This document shows positions 1 to 6,109 of a DNA stretch of 7,584 bases, piece after piece. The stretch covers positions 1 through 7,584 of the forward strand of contig CABSHY010000055.1 of NCBI GenBank assembly GCA_902477615.1. Direction: 5' to 3'. Position numbers and translations under genes: made by a program. The stretch comes from an uncultured Sutterella sp. GTDB taxonomy: Bacteria > Pseudomonadota > Gammaproteobacteria > Burkholderiales > Burkholderiaceae_F. The notes below the pieces were generated by a model. It saw only the letters and a list, made by a program, of their open reading frames with translations. It was not told where the DNA came from and did no database searches. Every line of letters begins with the position of its first letter. The first letter of the stretch is position 1.

Positions 1-779
1 GGTTCATGACCATAGAGCCAGGTGGGGACACCGAGGCTAATAAAGTGCGTTTGCGGATAGCGGAAACGAATTCTAAAGGCGCTTGAGAGCCAGCCTGCGT
101 CTTGCCAACCGGGCGCCGCGGAAAGAATTTCAAGAGCATCTTCGACTTCCTTATCCGTGCGCTCGGCAAGCCACGCCCCTAAATGCGTTGCTTCCATGGC
201 ACCCGCACCGCCACCGCTAACCATAATAAAGCCCAACTCTGTCAGGCGTTTGCTGAGGTAAACAATTTGGCGATAAAAGGGATCGGTTCTTAAGAGGTCG
301 TGTCCACCCATAATTCCCACGATTTGACGCTCATGGTAGGGCTCTAAAAAGTCCTTGATGGCATTACTCATTGAGTGGTCGTGAAGATAGCGAGAAAGCG
401 TTTCTTTCACGTTCTTAGAGGTTGGACCGGTGGCAAGGTAGTGTTGATGAACCTTGTAGTCTAAGCTGTTTTTAATCGTTGACTCATCTCGTGGATCAAA
501 GCCCGCGTAAAGGGAGTTGGCCGAATAGAGGTAACTGCGATAGATATCAAAGGGGGCATCTAAGCGCGGGAAAATCAAATTGGTTTTATCCAATCCCTTG
601 GTAAAGCCCTCTGGCAGCTTGCACCCCAGGAACAGACAGTTACTGTAAGTGGACTCGGAAGCCAAATCGGCCAAATCCGTGAAGTCGATATTTTGAAAGA
701 CGTGGCGGTCAATTTGACCGGGTTCAGTCACTAATCCTAATAATTGTGTGACGGTTTCAATTTCTCTGTATTCGGGCAT
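1..779 (-). CDS. LOG-like Rossmann-fold nucleotide-binding protein (C-terminus beyond window edge)
   Basis: The reverse strand is open without a stop from an ATG at 777-779 to the window edge, giving 259 complete codons of a longer gene. The protein starts MPEYREIETV. After about 150 residues that I do not recognise comes a Rossmann-type nucleotide-binding region: VGIMGGHD near residues 154-161, then VSGGGAGAMEATHLGAW at 187-203. The GGGxGAMEA pattern is the hallmark of the LOG / 'lysine decarboxylase-like' superfamily, whose characterised members cleave nucleoside monophosphates (cytokinin-activating LOG, PpnN). The segment SLGVPTWLYGHE at about 248-259 ends at the edge, so the downstream catalytic GGxGT-type motif cannot be checked. 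A strong Shine-Dalgarno run (AGGGGG on the minus strand, about 788-793) sits 8 bases before the ATG and supports this start. The gene is divergent from the OLD nuclease gene. Family assignment is fairly sure; substrate and role are unknown. The old 'lysine decarboxylase' label should not be used. Confidence 0.82.
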   Translation of the reverse strand, partial: MPEYREIETVTQLLGLVTEPGQIDRHVFQNIDFTDLADLASESTYSNCLFLGCKLPEGFTKGLDKTNLIFPRLDAPFDIYRSYLYSANSLYAGFDPRDESTIKNSLDYKVHQHYLATGPTSKNVKETLSRYLHDHSMSNAIKDFLEPYHERQIVGIMGGHDLLRTDPFYRQIVYLSKRLTELGFIMVSGGGAGAMEATHLGAWLAERTDKEVEDALEILSAAPGWQDAGWLSSAFRIRFRYPQTHFISLGVPTWLYGHE

Positions 780-803
780 AAGTTTTTCCCCCTTTTTTCT
801 TTC

Positions 804-809
804 ATTGTA
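804..809 (-). promoter_or_regulatory. Candidate -10 element for the LOG-like gene
   Basis: Read on the minus strand this is TACAAT, a 5/6 match to TATAAT. It would start transcription near 797, just upstream of the ribosome binding site at about 788-793. At 17-18 bases upstream the best -35 (TTTCTA or TTCTAC) is poor, so the promoter is weak or needs an activator. This is a sequence match only. Confidence 0.35.
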
Positions 810-810
810 G

Positions 811-824
811 CCTGTAATTTCAGG
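811..824. promoter_or_regulatory. Operator-like near-palindrome between divergent genes
   Basis: CCTGTAATTTCAGG is a 14-base dyad: CCTG and CAGG arms around an AATT core, broken only by the T/T pair at positions 5 and 10. It lies directly upstream of the leftward -10 candidate (804-809). It also falls in the 17-base gap of a weak rightward pair, TTGTAG 805-810 and TAGAAA 828-833. A repressor bound here could control both divergent genes. No regulator gene is in the window and I cannot assign a binding protein, so the functional reading is inference. Confidence 0.3.
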
Positions 825-884
825 TGGTAGAAACTTTCTTGCAAATAGTTCAAAATGAAAGAAAGACCTCAGTAGGATGTACTC

Positions 885-2606
885 ATGATTGCGATTGACA
901 GAATACGAATCAGCGGATTTAGAAGCATTCAATCATTGAAGATGCCCTTAGGGCAAACCTCTGTTTTGATTGGGTCCAATAACTGTGGTAAAACCACGGT
1001 TCTTAAGGCGTTGCAGTTGGCGCTCACCGATGAACTTAGCGTCAAGCGTGCTGACTTTCATCGTCGTGCCGATCAAAGTACCGTCAATGAAATCAAGATT
1101 GATGTGCGTTTTGTTCCGGTCAATGATAAAGGGGAACGTCTTTCTTACTTTGAACCCCTCTGGGCAAAAGCCTTGCCCGCAGGGATTCAATCTGATCATC
1201 ACCGTCGAGAGTATTTTGCTTTCAGAACGCGCTTTACATGCAATGATGCGCAACAAGTGATTGAAAAAACGCGGACACTCTTTACCAATTGGGATCGGGA
1301 GATTCTAGGTCAAGCATTAGATCAGTCCATTGATTGCATCAAGATGGTGATGCTGCAAGCCGAAGATGATTTAAAGGCTTCTCTAGATCGACCGGGTTCC
1401 TTTATCAACAATGCTCTCTCGCAACTCAAAGAAGAGTTTGAAGCTCACCCTCAATACGCTCAAACGCCCATCGAAGATTGGCGAGATATATTAAATCGCT
1501 TATCAGAAACCTTAGAAGGGCCGGGTAGCACATTGCCGGAAGACGTGCCTTTAAACGCTGAAAATATTGGTCGCTTTTTTGACTTTATGAGAAACGATCA
1601 AACGCAAGGCTCAGTTCCTTCCCGACAAGGTCAGGGGTGCCAAAAGACGCTGGTCACGCTTTCAACCATTACTTTAGTCGAAGGTTTGATGCGTCAAGCG
1701 AAAGCCCATGGCTGGCCCTTGTTTATTTTAATGGCCGCCGAAGAGCCCGAAACGCATTTGCACCCCAATGCCCAACGCACGTTAATGAGCCAGTTGATGA
1801 CTTTGTCTCATCAATTGCTTGTCTCAACCCACTCTCCCTATGTGGCCTCCGTCGTGGAGCCTCAGGCTTTTCGCTCAATGGCCAAGATCGGTGATCGCAT
1901 TGATGTGCGTTGGTTGCCTCGTAGGATGGATCCCAGTGATGTTCGGATGCTCAAGCGCTTAATCCTTCGCTTCAGAGGTGAGGTGCTTTTTGCCAGAGGT
2001 TTGATGTTTGTGGAAGGGGTGACCGAAGAACAATTGATTCGGGGGATGTTTCAGGCCTACTTTGGAGATGACCCGAGTGCGTTCGGGATCACGATTGTCG
2101 GCGTCGATGGAAAGAGTTATTCACCGTTCTTACTTTTGGCGATGAGCTTAAGAAAACCCTTCTGTGTGGTAAGTGACAATGACGGGGACACATCACACGT
2201 TGTGATGAAACAGCTCTCAGACGTTGAGCGCAAAGTACAGTTTGATCACCACCAAAACCATAGTGATGTGTTTTTCTTGTCACCGGGGCTTGCGATGGAA
2301 GGGGAGTTGGTGCATAAAGTGAAGCTTCGGATGGAAGCCATTGAAGCGCTTCTGGCTTGCAGTAACATGACCGATCAGTCGCCCAAGAATCGCAAACTGC
2401 GTCGCCAACGCTACATGAAGATGACCGATCGTGAACTTAAACACCGACTGGAAAAGAAAAAATCGGAATATTCCGGCTTCTTAGGGGACATCATCCAAAT
2501 TAATCCCTTTGGACGCCAAATTCACGAGATGTTGCCGGTGGCTGTTTTGTCTGCCTTTGCTTTGATCCGTCAATGGATTGGGCAAAAGAGTGACGAGATG
2601 AATTGA
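885..2606 (+). CDS. Class 1-type OLD family ATP-dependent nuclease (AAA/ABC ATPase plus Toprim)
   Basis: This 573-residue protein is the usual size of a stand-alone OLD (overcoming lysogenization defect) nuclease. The N-terminal ABC-type ATPase has a Walker A, GSNNCGKT, at residues 30-37; a signature-like GQGCQ at 249-253; a Walker B region, ILMAAEEPETHLHP, at 281-294, with E286/E287 in the acidic positions; and an H-loop, STHSPY, at 314-319. The C-terminal Toprim domain has FVEGVTEE at 375-382 (E377 and E381 probable metal-binding acids), VVSDNDGD at 428-435 (D431/D433/D435) and a later acidic patch, MEGE, at 471-474. All expected motifs look intact. The start is supported by AGGA (874-877) 7 bases before the ATG. 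Known members are ATP-linked, metal-dependent DNA nucleases; phage P2 Old blocks lambda, and GajA of Gabija is a relative that works with the helicase GajB. No UvrD-like helicase or reverse transcriptase follows, hence the class 1-type call. Anti-phage defence is inferred from the family; a repair role is possible. Confidence 0.9.
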   Translation: MIAIDRIRISGFRSIQSLKMPLGQTSVLIGSNNCGKTTVLKALQLALTDELSVKRADFHRRADQSTVNEIKIDVRFVPVNDKGERLSYFEPLWAKALPAGIQSDHHRREYFAFRTRFTCNDAQQVIEKTRTLFTNWDREILGQALDQSIDCIKMVMLQAEDDLKASLDRPGSFINNALSQLKEEFEAHPQYAQTPIEDWRDILNRLSETLEGPGSTLPEDVPLNAENIGRFFDFMRNDQTQGSVPSRQGQGCQKTLVTLSTITLVEGLMRQAKAHGWPLFILMAAEEPETHLHPNAQRTLMSQLMTLSHQLLVSTHSPYVASVVEPQAFRSMAKIGDRIDVRWLPRRMDPSDVRMLKRLILRFRGEVLFARGLMFVEGVTEEQLIRGMFQAYFGDDPSAFGITIVGVDGKSYSPFLLLAMSLRKPFCVVSDNDGDTSHVVMKQLSDVERKVQFDHHQNHSDVFFLSPGLAMEGELVHKVKLRMEAIEALLACSNMTDQSPKNRKLRRQRYMKMTDRELKHRLEKKKSEYSGFLGDIIQINPFGRQIHEMLPVAVLSAFALIRQWIGQKSDEMN

Positions 2607-2619
2607 AAATGAGGAATTT

Positions 2620-2660
2620 TGAAAAAGGAAATCCCAAATGCCTTTAGGGCATTTGGGATT
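2620..2660 (-). terminator. Intrinsic terminator of the tRNA-Arg gene
   Basis: A perfect 13-base-pair stem (AATCCCAAATGCC with GGCATTTGGGATT, 2630-2642 and 2648-2660) encloses a 5-base loop. Read on the minus strand the hairpin begins 3 bases after the tRNA CCA end and is followed by TTCCTTTTTC, a T-rich tract, as expected for an intrinsic terminator. Read on the plus strand it is followed by GTCTGG and has no T tract, so it would serve the converging OLD gene poorly, although the hairpin may still protect that mRNA's 3' end. Confidence 0.85.
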
Positions 2661-2663
2661 GTC

Positions 2664-2740
2664 TGGTGCGCCGGGTAGGATTCGAACCCGCGACCCCCTG
2701 GTTCGTAGCCAGGTACTCTATCCAACTGAGCTACCGGCGC
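2664..2740 (-). tRNA. tRNA-Arg (anticodon ACG)
   Basis: The minus strand folds as a 77-base tRNA including an encoded CCA (2664-2666). The acceptor stem is GCGCCGG/CCGGCGC (2734-2740 with 2668-2674), with discriminator A at 2667. The D stem is GCTC/GAGT. The anticodon stem CCTGG/CCAGG holds the loop CTACGAA, so the anticodon is ACG (2704-2706). The variable loop is GGGTC and the T loop is TTCGAAT. The ACG anticodon with this arm layout matches bacterial tRNA-Arg, which is normally deaminated to ICG by TadA to read CGU, CGC and CGA codons. The T stem is imperfect: GCGGG faces CCTAC, giving one C-A mismatch and one G-U pair. It has its own promoter and terminator, and its 3' end faces the OLD nuclease gene. 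Confidence 0.96.
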
Positions 2741-2754
2741 ACTGCGGAGTCAGT

Positions 2755-2783
2755 ATTATGCAGACTTCGATTCAAAGATGCAA
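2755..2783 (-). promoter_or_regulatory. Promoter of tRNA-Arg
   Basis: On the minus strand TTGCAT (2778-2783) is followed after exactly 17 bases by CATAAT (2755-2760), a 5/6 match to the -10 consensus. The bases between the -10 and the tRNA (ACTGACTCCGC plus AGT) are GC-rich, as is common for stringently controlled stable-RNA promoters. The mature 5' end at 2740 lies about 14 bases after the -10, leaving a short leader for RNase P. A 6-base inverted repeat (AGACTT 2762-2767 with AAGTCT 2782-2787) overlaps the spacer and -35; its meaning is unclear. Confidence 0.6.
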
Positions 2784-2792
2784 GTCTTTTCG

Positions 2793-3578
2793 TTAAATTC
2801 TTTTATTTTTTTTCAAAACCGTATTCATGATGGCTTGAGCAACACGAAGGCTAAGACTTCTAGGCACACAGCGGATGACGCCATAAAGTGTCTTATTCAG
2901 CATTCCCGATGTCACACTGAGCTTTTCATTTTGTAGCGCTTTAAGGCCATCGCGAACAACGTCTTTTGCCTCACTCATGCAAAAATCAAACGACTGTGTA
3001 CGATCAACGCCCGCAACCGACCAAAAGTCGGTGCGAACGGGGCCGGGACATAATGCCGTGACGGTGATCCCAAAGGGGTGAAGTTCGGCGGCAAGGTTTT
3101 CCGTAAAGGCGAGGACATATGCTTTCGTGGCGCCGTAGACTGCCAGATTGGGGCAAGGGCAAAAGGCGGCAATGGAAGCCACATTGAGAATCTGTCCCCC
3201 ATGCGCTTCTTTCATCAAGGCCGCAATGGTTAATGCGAGTTTCGTGAGCGCTTTGACGTTAAGGTCAATCATCGCTTCTTGTTTGTTGATGTCAATCTCT
3301 AAAGCGGTGTCAAACGCTCCAAATCCTGCATTATTGATGAGAAGTGAAGGTTGAAGTTCGTGAGTATTTAAGTAGTCAACAACCTTTTTACAAGCATCGA
3401 CTTCGGTTAAATCCAGTGGCAATATGTCTGCGATTGTATGAATCGATTGTGCGACTTCTTGAAGCTTTTCTTCACGTCGGGCAATCAGAAGTAAACGATA
3501 GCCTTGGGCGGACAAACTTCTGGCAAATTCAGCGCCAAGACCGCTCGACGCCCCGGTAATAATGGCAACTTTTTGCAT
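2793..3578 (-). CDS. Classical SDR-family NAD(P)-dependent oxidoreductase
   Basis: This 261-residue short-chain dehydrogenase/reductase has every hallmark of the classical subfamily: the TGASSGLG cofactor motif at residues 8-15, ARR at 33-35 (basic residues favouring NADP over NAD), D56 before the adenine pocket, NNAG at 82-85, catalytic N107, S135 in NVAS, Y148 and K152 in YGATK, and CPGPVRT at 177-183. The basic, moderately hydrophobic tail (VLKKNKRI) has no clear membrane span. The overall style resembles the DltE-like group of SDRs of unknown substrate. The start 5 bases after the lipoprotein stop has no visible Shine-Dalgarno sequence, so translation probably depends on ribosomes finishing the upstream gene. 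It is the last protein gene of the lpxH cluster, with no terminator before the tRNA promoter. An oxidoreductase is certain on motifs; the substrate cannot be told from sequence. Confidence 0.93.
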   Translation of the reverse strand: MQKVAIITGASSGLGAEFARSLSAQGYRLLLIARREEKLQEVAQSIHTIADILPLDLTEVDACKKVVDYLNTHELQPSLLINNAGFGAFDTALEIDINKQEAMIDLNVKALTKLALTIAALMKEAHGGQILNVASIAAFCPCPNLAVYGATKAYVLAFTENLAAELHPFGITVTALCPGPVRTDFWSVAGVDRTQSFDFCMSEAKDVVRDGLKALQNEKLSVTSGMLNKTLYGVIRCVPRSLSLRVAQAIMNTVLKKNKRI

Positions 3579-3583
3579 AACAA

Positions 3584-4261
3584 TTAACGACAGATTTCCG
3601 TCACCGCTTCAACCGTTTCTAACTTTTGCGTTCCGTTGGGGCTGTAGAGATTATTAATCCCTGCGTGCACAAGGTACGGAATAGCATCGCGGTATTGTTT
3701 GCATCGGGACTCATGAGAGACGGTCGCGGTATAAACCGGAGTCTTGTCTTTACCTTCGTAGAGATTTAAGGTGAGCGTTCGCATGTAGAGCTGAACATGG
3801 CGCACTTGGCTGACCCAAACGGTTTCCATGCCCATACGATGGTAATGATGGTAGCGGGGATTCCAAATGATGGGGCCTGGCATCATTACGGGCACTTCTT
3901 CGACTTCTTCAATCTTGCGAGAGGGTTTAAGAGACCAATCAATTGAGAGTTTGTAGTCAGAGCGTTTGTTGCCCTCAATCGGTTCAAATTTCGCCGCAAA
4001 AAGCATAGCCTTTACAGACTCTTTAATGGCTTCGTAAGTCGGATCCATGCTCTTCGTGCTGGCACCGGGCACAATGGCAACGGTGTGACCCCAGTCGGGC
4101 ATTGGTCGAAGATTGGGGTTATCAAGCGTGGGAGCCATGGATAAGCGAGAGGAAATCTGCACTTGCGTTGTCACCGTGGGTGTTGCGCAAGCCGACAGCG
4201 TTAACGTCGTTAAAAGGACGGCCGCGACTTTATAAGACGTGCGAAAAGATTGTTTACTCAT
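3584..4261 (-). CDS. Predicted outer-membrane lipoprotein, DUF4136-like, function unknown
   Basis: The 225-residue product starts with a basic n-region (MSKQSFRTSYK), a hydrophobic stretch and the lipobox LSAC, putting the lipidated cysteine at residue 25. Alanine at +2 predicts Lol-dependent transport to the outer membrane. The mature part has a YEAIKESVKAML helix (76-87), a DYKLSIDWSL strand-like segment (102-111), a Met/Pro/His-rich loop (MMPGP to HHYHRMGMET, 126-147) and two further cysteines (C187, C224) that could pair in the periplasm. The layout, in which an ageing-sequence-poor variable loop interrupts strands of the 'lipoprotein that binds nothing known' type, recalls DUF4136, but this is weak. 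The ATG overlaps the lpxH stop as ATGA (4258-4261), and AAGGAG (4270-4275) lies 8 bases upstream, so it is translated with lpxH. An envelope function is inferred from the signal peptide and the neighbour; the biochemical role is unknown. Confidence 0.85.
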   Translation of the reverse strand: MSKQSFRTSYKVAAVLLTTLTLSACATPTVTTQVQISSRLSMAPTLDNPNLRPMPDWGHTVAIVPGASTKSMDPTYEAIKESVKAMLFAAKFEPIEGNKRSDYKLSIDWSLKPSRKIEEVEEVPVMMPGPIIWNPRYHHYHRMGMETVWVSQVRHVQLYMRTLTLNLYEGKDKTPVYTATVSHESRCKQYRDAIPYLVHAGINNLYSPNGTQKLETVEAVTEICR

Positions 4262-5055
4262 TTTGCAATCTCCTTGGCGTCATAGGTTGCCATTTCAATG
4301 CAAGGTTCACCATTTTCAAAAGTAATGAACCCGAGTGTAAGATCATTATCCTCTCCATGGCGCCAATCCGGAATGACCCAACGACTAACCGTATCGGAGA
4401 CGGGGTATTGGCCGGGACGGTGCGTATGACCATGAATAATGCCAACGGTATCTTTCGAGCAATGAGTGAGAATAGCATCGTTAACAACATCCATCACTTC
4501 AACGGGTTTTTCCACTTTCTTCTCTTGGCTTTTATTTCGGGCGTTTCGGGCAATGTCTAAGCGCTTTGCAAGGGGCAGGCGCAAAACAAACCATTGCCAA
4601 GCAAAAGATCGCACGCGAGCTCGCACCTTTTGATAATCTGAATCGCGTGTACACCAAATATCGCCGTGTGATAAAAGATAGTGCTTATCGCAGATGACGG
4701 CATTTGAGGGATCAGTTAGGAGTGTCGCACCAATAGCTTGGGCAAACTTGCCCCCGAGCATAAAGTCTCGATTGCCGTGCATGATGAAAAGTTTTTTGTT
4801 TTGGGAGAGTTCACGCAACACGTCAACATAGTCATGCGCCGTGTCAATGGCGTCATCGCCCACCCAATAATCAAAGAAGTCCCCCAAGATGACGAGTTCA
4901 TCAAAATTATCTTGATGCTCACGAATGAAACGTGAAAAACATGCAAAGTCCTTTTGACGACTAACATCTAGGTGCAAGTCAGAAATAAAGTAGGGGCGCT
5001 TGAGATTGAGTTCAAGCGTCTCGGTGTCGGTGACAGGTGTACTAAAAATTGACAT
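4258..5055 (-). CDS. lpxH: UDP-2,3-diacylglucosamine diphosphatase LpxH
   Basis: LpxH hydrolyses UDP-2,3-diacylglucosamine to lipid X and UMP, the fourth step of lipid A synthesis, at the cytoplasmic face of the inner membrane. The 265-residue protein carries the calcineurin-type metallophosphoesterase motifs in order: DLH (D26, H28), GDFFDYWVGDD (D59), GNRD (N95, R96), SHGD (H130) and HGHTH (H210, H212). These are the seven expected metal ligands plus the arginine typical of LpxH. The segment between 140 and 190, rich in Arg and Lys, corresponds to the helical cap that binds acyl chains. The N-terminus is about 18 residues longer than in E. coli LpxH, which begins just before the DLH strand; no internal ATG, GTG or TTG offers a shorter start. 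The ribosome site is weak (GGA about 8 bases upstream). It is the first gene of the cluster with the lipoprotein and SDR. Confidence 0.96.
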   Translation of the reverse strand: MSIFSTPVTDTETLELNLKRPYFISDLHLDVSRQKDFACFSRFIREHQDNFDELVILGDFFDYWVGDDAIDTAHDYVDVLRELSQNKKLFIMHGNRDFMLGGKFAQAIGATLLTDPSNAVICDKHYLLSHGDIWCTRDSDYQKVRARVRSFAWQWFVLRLPLAKRLDIARNARNKSQEKKVEKPVEVMDVVNDAILTHCSKDTVGIIHGHTHRPGQYPVSDTVSRWVIPDWRHGEDNDLTLGFITFENGEPCIEMATYDAKEIAK

Positions 5056-5141
5056 AAACTAAATCCAAAACCTTAGGAAAGTTTACAGTGCTTTCGTGTT
5101 AAGCGTGAGTGAAGGCGTAAAATTTTGTTCTCTCTTTTTAG
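5056..5141. other. Divergent intergenic region between lpxH and the AEC permease
   Basis: These 86 bases must carry the start signals of both genes. On the plus strand TAAAAT (5118-5123) is a good -10, but nothing like a -35 lies 16-18 bases upstream; TTTACA (5082-5087) is 30 bases away. On the minus strand TTAACA (5097-5102) is a fair -35 with no good -10 at the right distance. I cannot assign a promoter on either strand with confidence. Confidence 0.3.
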
Positions 5142-6050
5142 ATGTGTATTGAAATGGAAGCTTTGGCAAAAATTGCTGGCTTTGTTGCCTTCATTGTTTT
5201 GGGCTACATCCTTCGTCGCTGTAATGTGCTCAAGGCCGACACCGTTCATGCGATTTCGGGTCTTTTGCTTTATGTGACGTTGCCTTGTTTGGTGATGGTG
5301 AGTCTTAATGGCATTGAGATGAAAGCAAGCTTTTTCGGTCTGATTTTCTTAGGCATTCTTGCTAACCTCGTGATGGTTGTGGTGGGTATGGTCTGGCAAC
5401 GTAAAAATCCGACAGCACGTACCTTTGCAGCCATTAACTTGGCCGGCTACAACATCGGCACTTTTGCCATGCCTTTCTTGCAAAGCTTTTTGTCTCCCTT
5501 GGGCTTTTTATCGATTTGTATGTTTGATATCGGTAACGCCTTGATGTGCACGGGGACAACGTACTCCATTGCGGTGGGTTCTGAAGGCTCACGTTGGGAC
5601 TACGCTAAGAGCATACTTTCCCGCTTAGCCACATCGGGTCCCATTTGGGCTTATGCCGTCATGATGGCCATGGCCCTCTTGCACTTGTCTTTCCCGAAGG
5701 CGGTGTTGGACGTGGCACGAATCGGCGCTAATGCCAACGCCTTTTTAGCGATGATCATGATCGGGCAGGGGATTAATCTCATCATGCGTCGCGAACAAGT
5801 CATTGATCTGTTTAAGCTACTTTTTGTTCGTTTTCTTTTCTCGGCTATTATTTCAGCAGCGTTTTATTACTTGTTGCCATTTGATGAAGAAATTCGTCGT
5901 GCGTTGGCCATTTTGGCGTTTGCACCGATTCCTGCCGTGGCGATGATTTTCTCTATTAAAGCCAAGTGCGATGTGAAGATGGCGGCCAACTTTAATTCCT
6001 TGTCGGTAGCAGCAAGCATTCCGATCGTCAGTGTGCTGATCATGCTCTAA
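5142..6050 (+). CDS. AEC (auxin efflux carrier) family transporter
   Basis: This 302-residue, very hydrophobic protein has about ten predicted membrane helices (roughly 5-24, 36-56, 64-85, 98-115, 118-142, 162-182, 193-213, 226-245, 252-271, 283-302) in two sets of five, the AEC fold. Family-like signatures are LLLYVTLPCLVMVSL at 41-55 (helix 2 with a kinking proline), the broken-helix motif AGYNIGTFAMPF at 101-112 (N104, P111) and FAPIPAV at 260-266 in the second repeat. Bacterial members such as MleP and MdcF move malate, malonate or other small organic anions; the substrate here is unknown. The start is uncertain: neither ATG 5142 nor ATG 5154 (MEALAKIAGF) has a clear Shine-Dalgarno sequence, and the second gives a more typical N-terminus. 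It is transcribed alone and ends in a strong terminator shared with pepT. Confidence 0.9.
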   Translation: MCIEMEALAKIAGFVAFIVLGYILRRCNVLKADTVHAISGLLLYVTLPCLVMVSLNGIEMKASFFGLIFLGILANLVMVVVGMVWQRKNPTARTFAAINLAGYNIGTFAMPFLQSFLSPLGFLSICMFDIGNALMCTGTTYSIAVGSEGSRWDYAKSILSRLATSGPIWAYAVMMAMALLHLSFPKAVLDVARIGANANAFLAMIMIGQGINLIMRREQVIDLFKLLFVRFLFSAIISAAFYYLLPFDEEIRRALAILAFAPIPAVAMIFSIKAKCDVKMAANFNSLSVAASIPIVSVLIML

Positions 6051-6053
6051 TTG

Positions 6054-6091
6054 AAAAAACTCGGTGAACCTAAAAATCCACCGAGTTTTTT
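6054..6091. terminator. Bidirectional intrinsic terminator between AEC permease gene and pepT
   Basis: An 8-base-pair stem, ACTCGGTG (6059-6066) with CACCGAGT (6079-6086), encloses a 12-base loop. It is flanked by an A run (6054-6059) and a T run (6086-6091) that extend the pairing to 13 base pairs. Each strand therefore shows a hairpin followed by six T's. It starts 4 bases after the permease stop and lies 19 bases beyond the pepT stop, so it serves both converging genes. Confidence 0.93.
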
Positions 6092-6109
6092 GTCTGATCA
6101 GAAAAGTGA

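Noticed and set aside
948..1894. Several 85-102 codon open frames on both strands inside the OLD gene
   Set aside because: They overlap the conserved ATPase motifs in other frames and their translations have no domain-like features.
885..2606. Gabija system (GajA)
   Set aside because: Gabija needs a UvrD-like GajB helicase next to gajA. The OLD gene is followed by a tRNA on the opposite strand and then housekeeping-type genes, so only a stand-alone OLD call is supported.
2630..2660. Terminator for the OLD nuclease gene
   Set aside because: The hairpin lacks a T tract on the plus strand, whereas it has one on the minus strand, so it is assigned to the tRNA.
2607..2740. Attachment site or integrated element at the tRNA-Arg 3' end
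   Set aside because: I saw no second copy of the tRNA 3' sequence (T loop to CCA) to the left in this window and no integrase. A distal site outside the window cannot be ruled out.
4102..4560. A 152-codon open frame on the plus strand across the lipoprotein/lpxH junction
   Set aside because: It runs antisense to two well-supported genes, has no recognisable domain or ribosome site, and is a by-product of their codon usage.
5082..5123. TTTACA and TAAAAT as a promoter for the AEC permease
   Set aside because: The two hexamers are 30 bases apart, far outside the 16-18 base spacing of a sigma-70 promoter.
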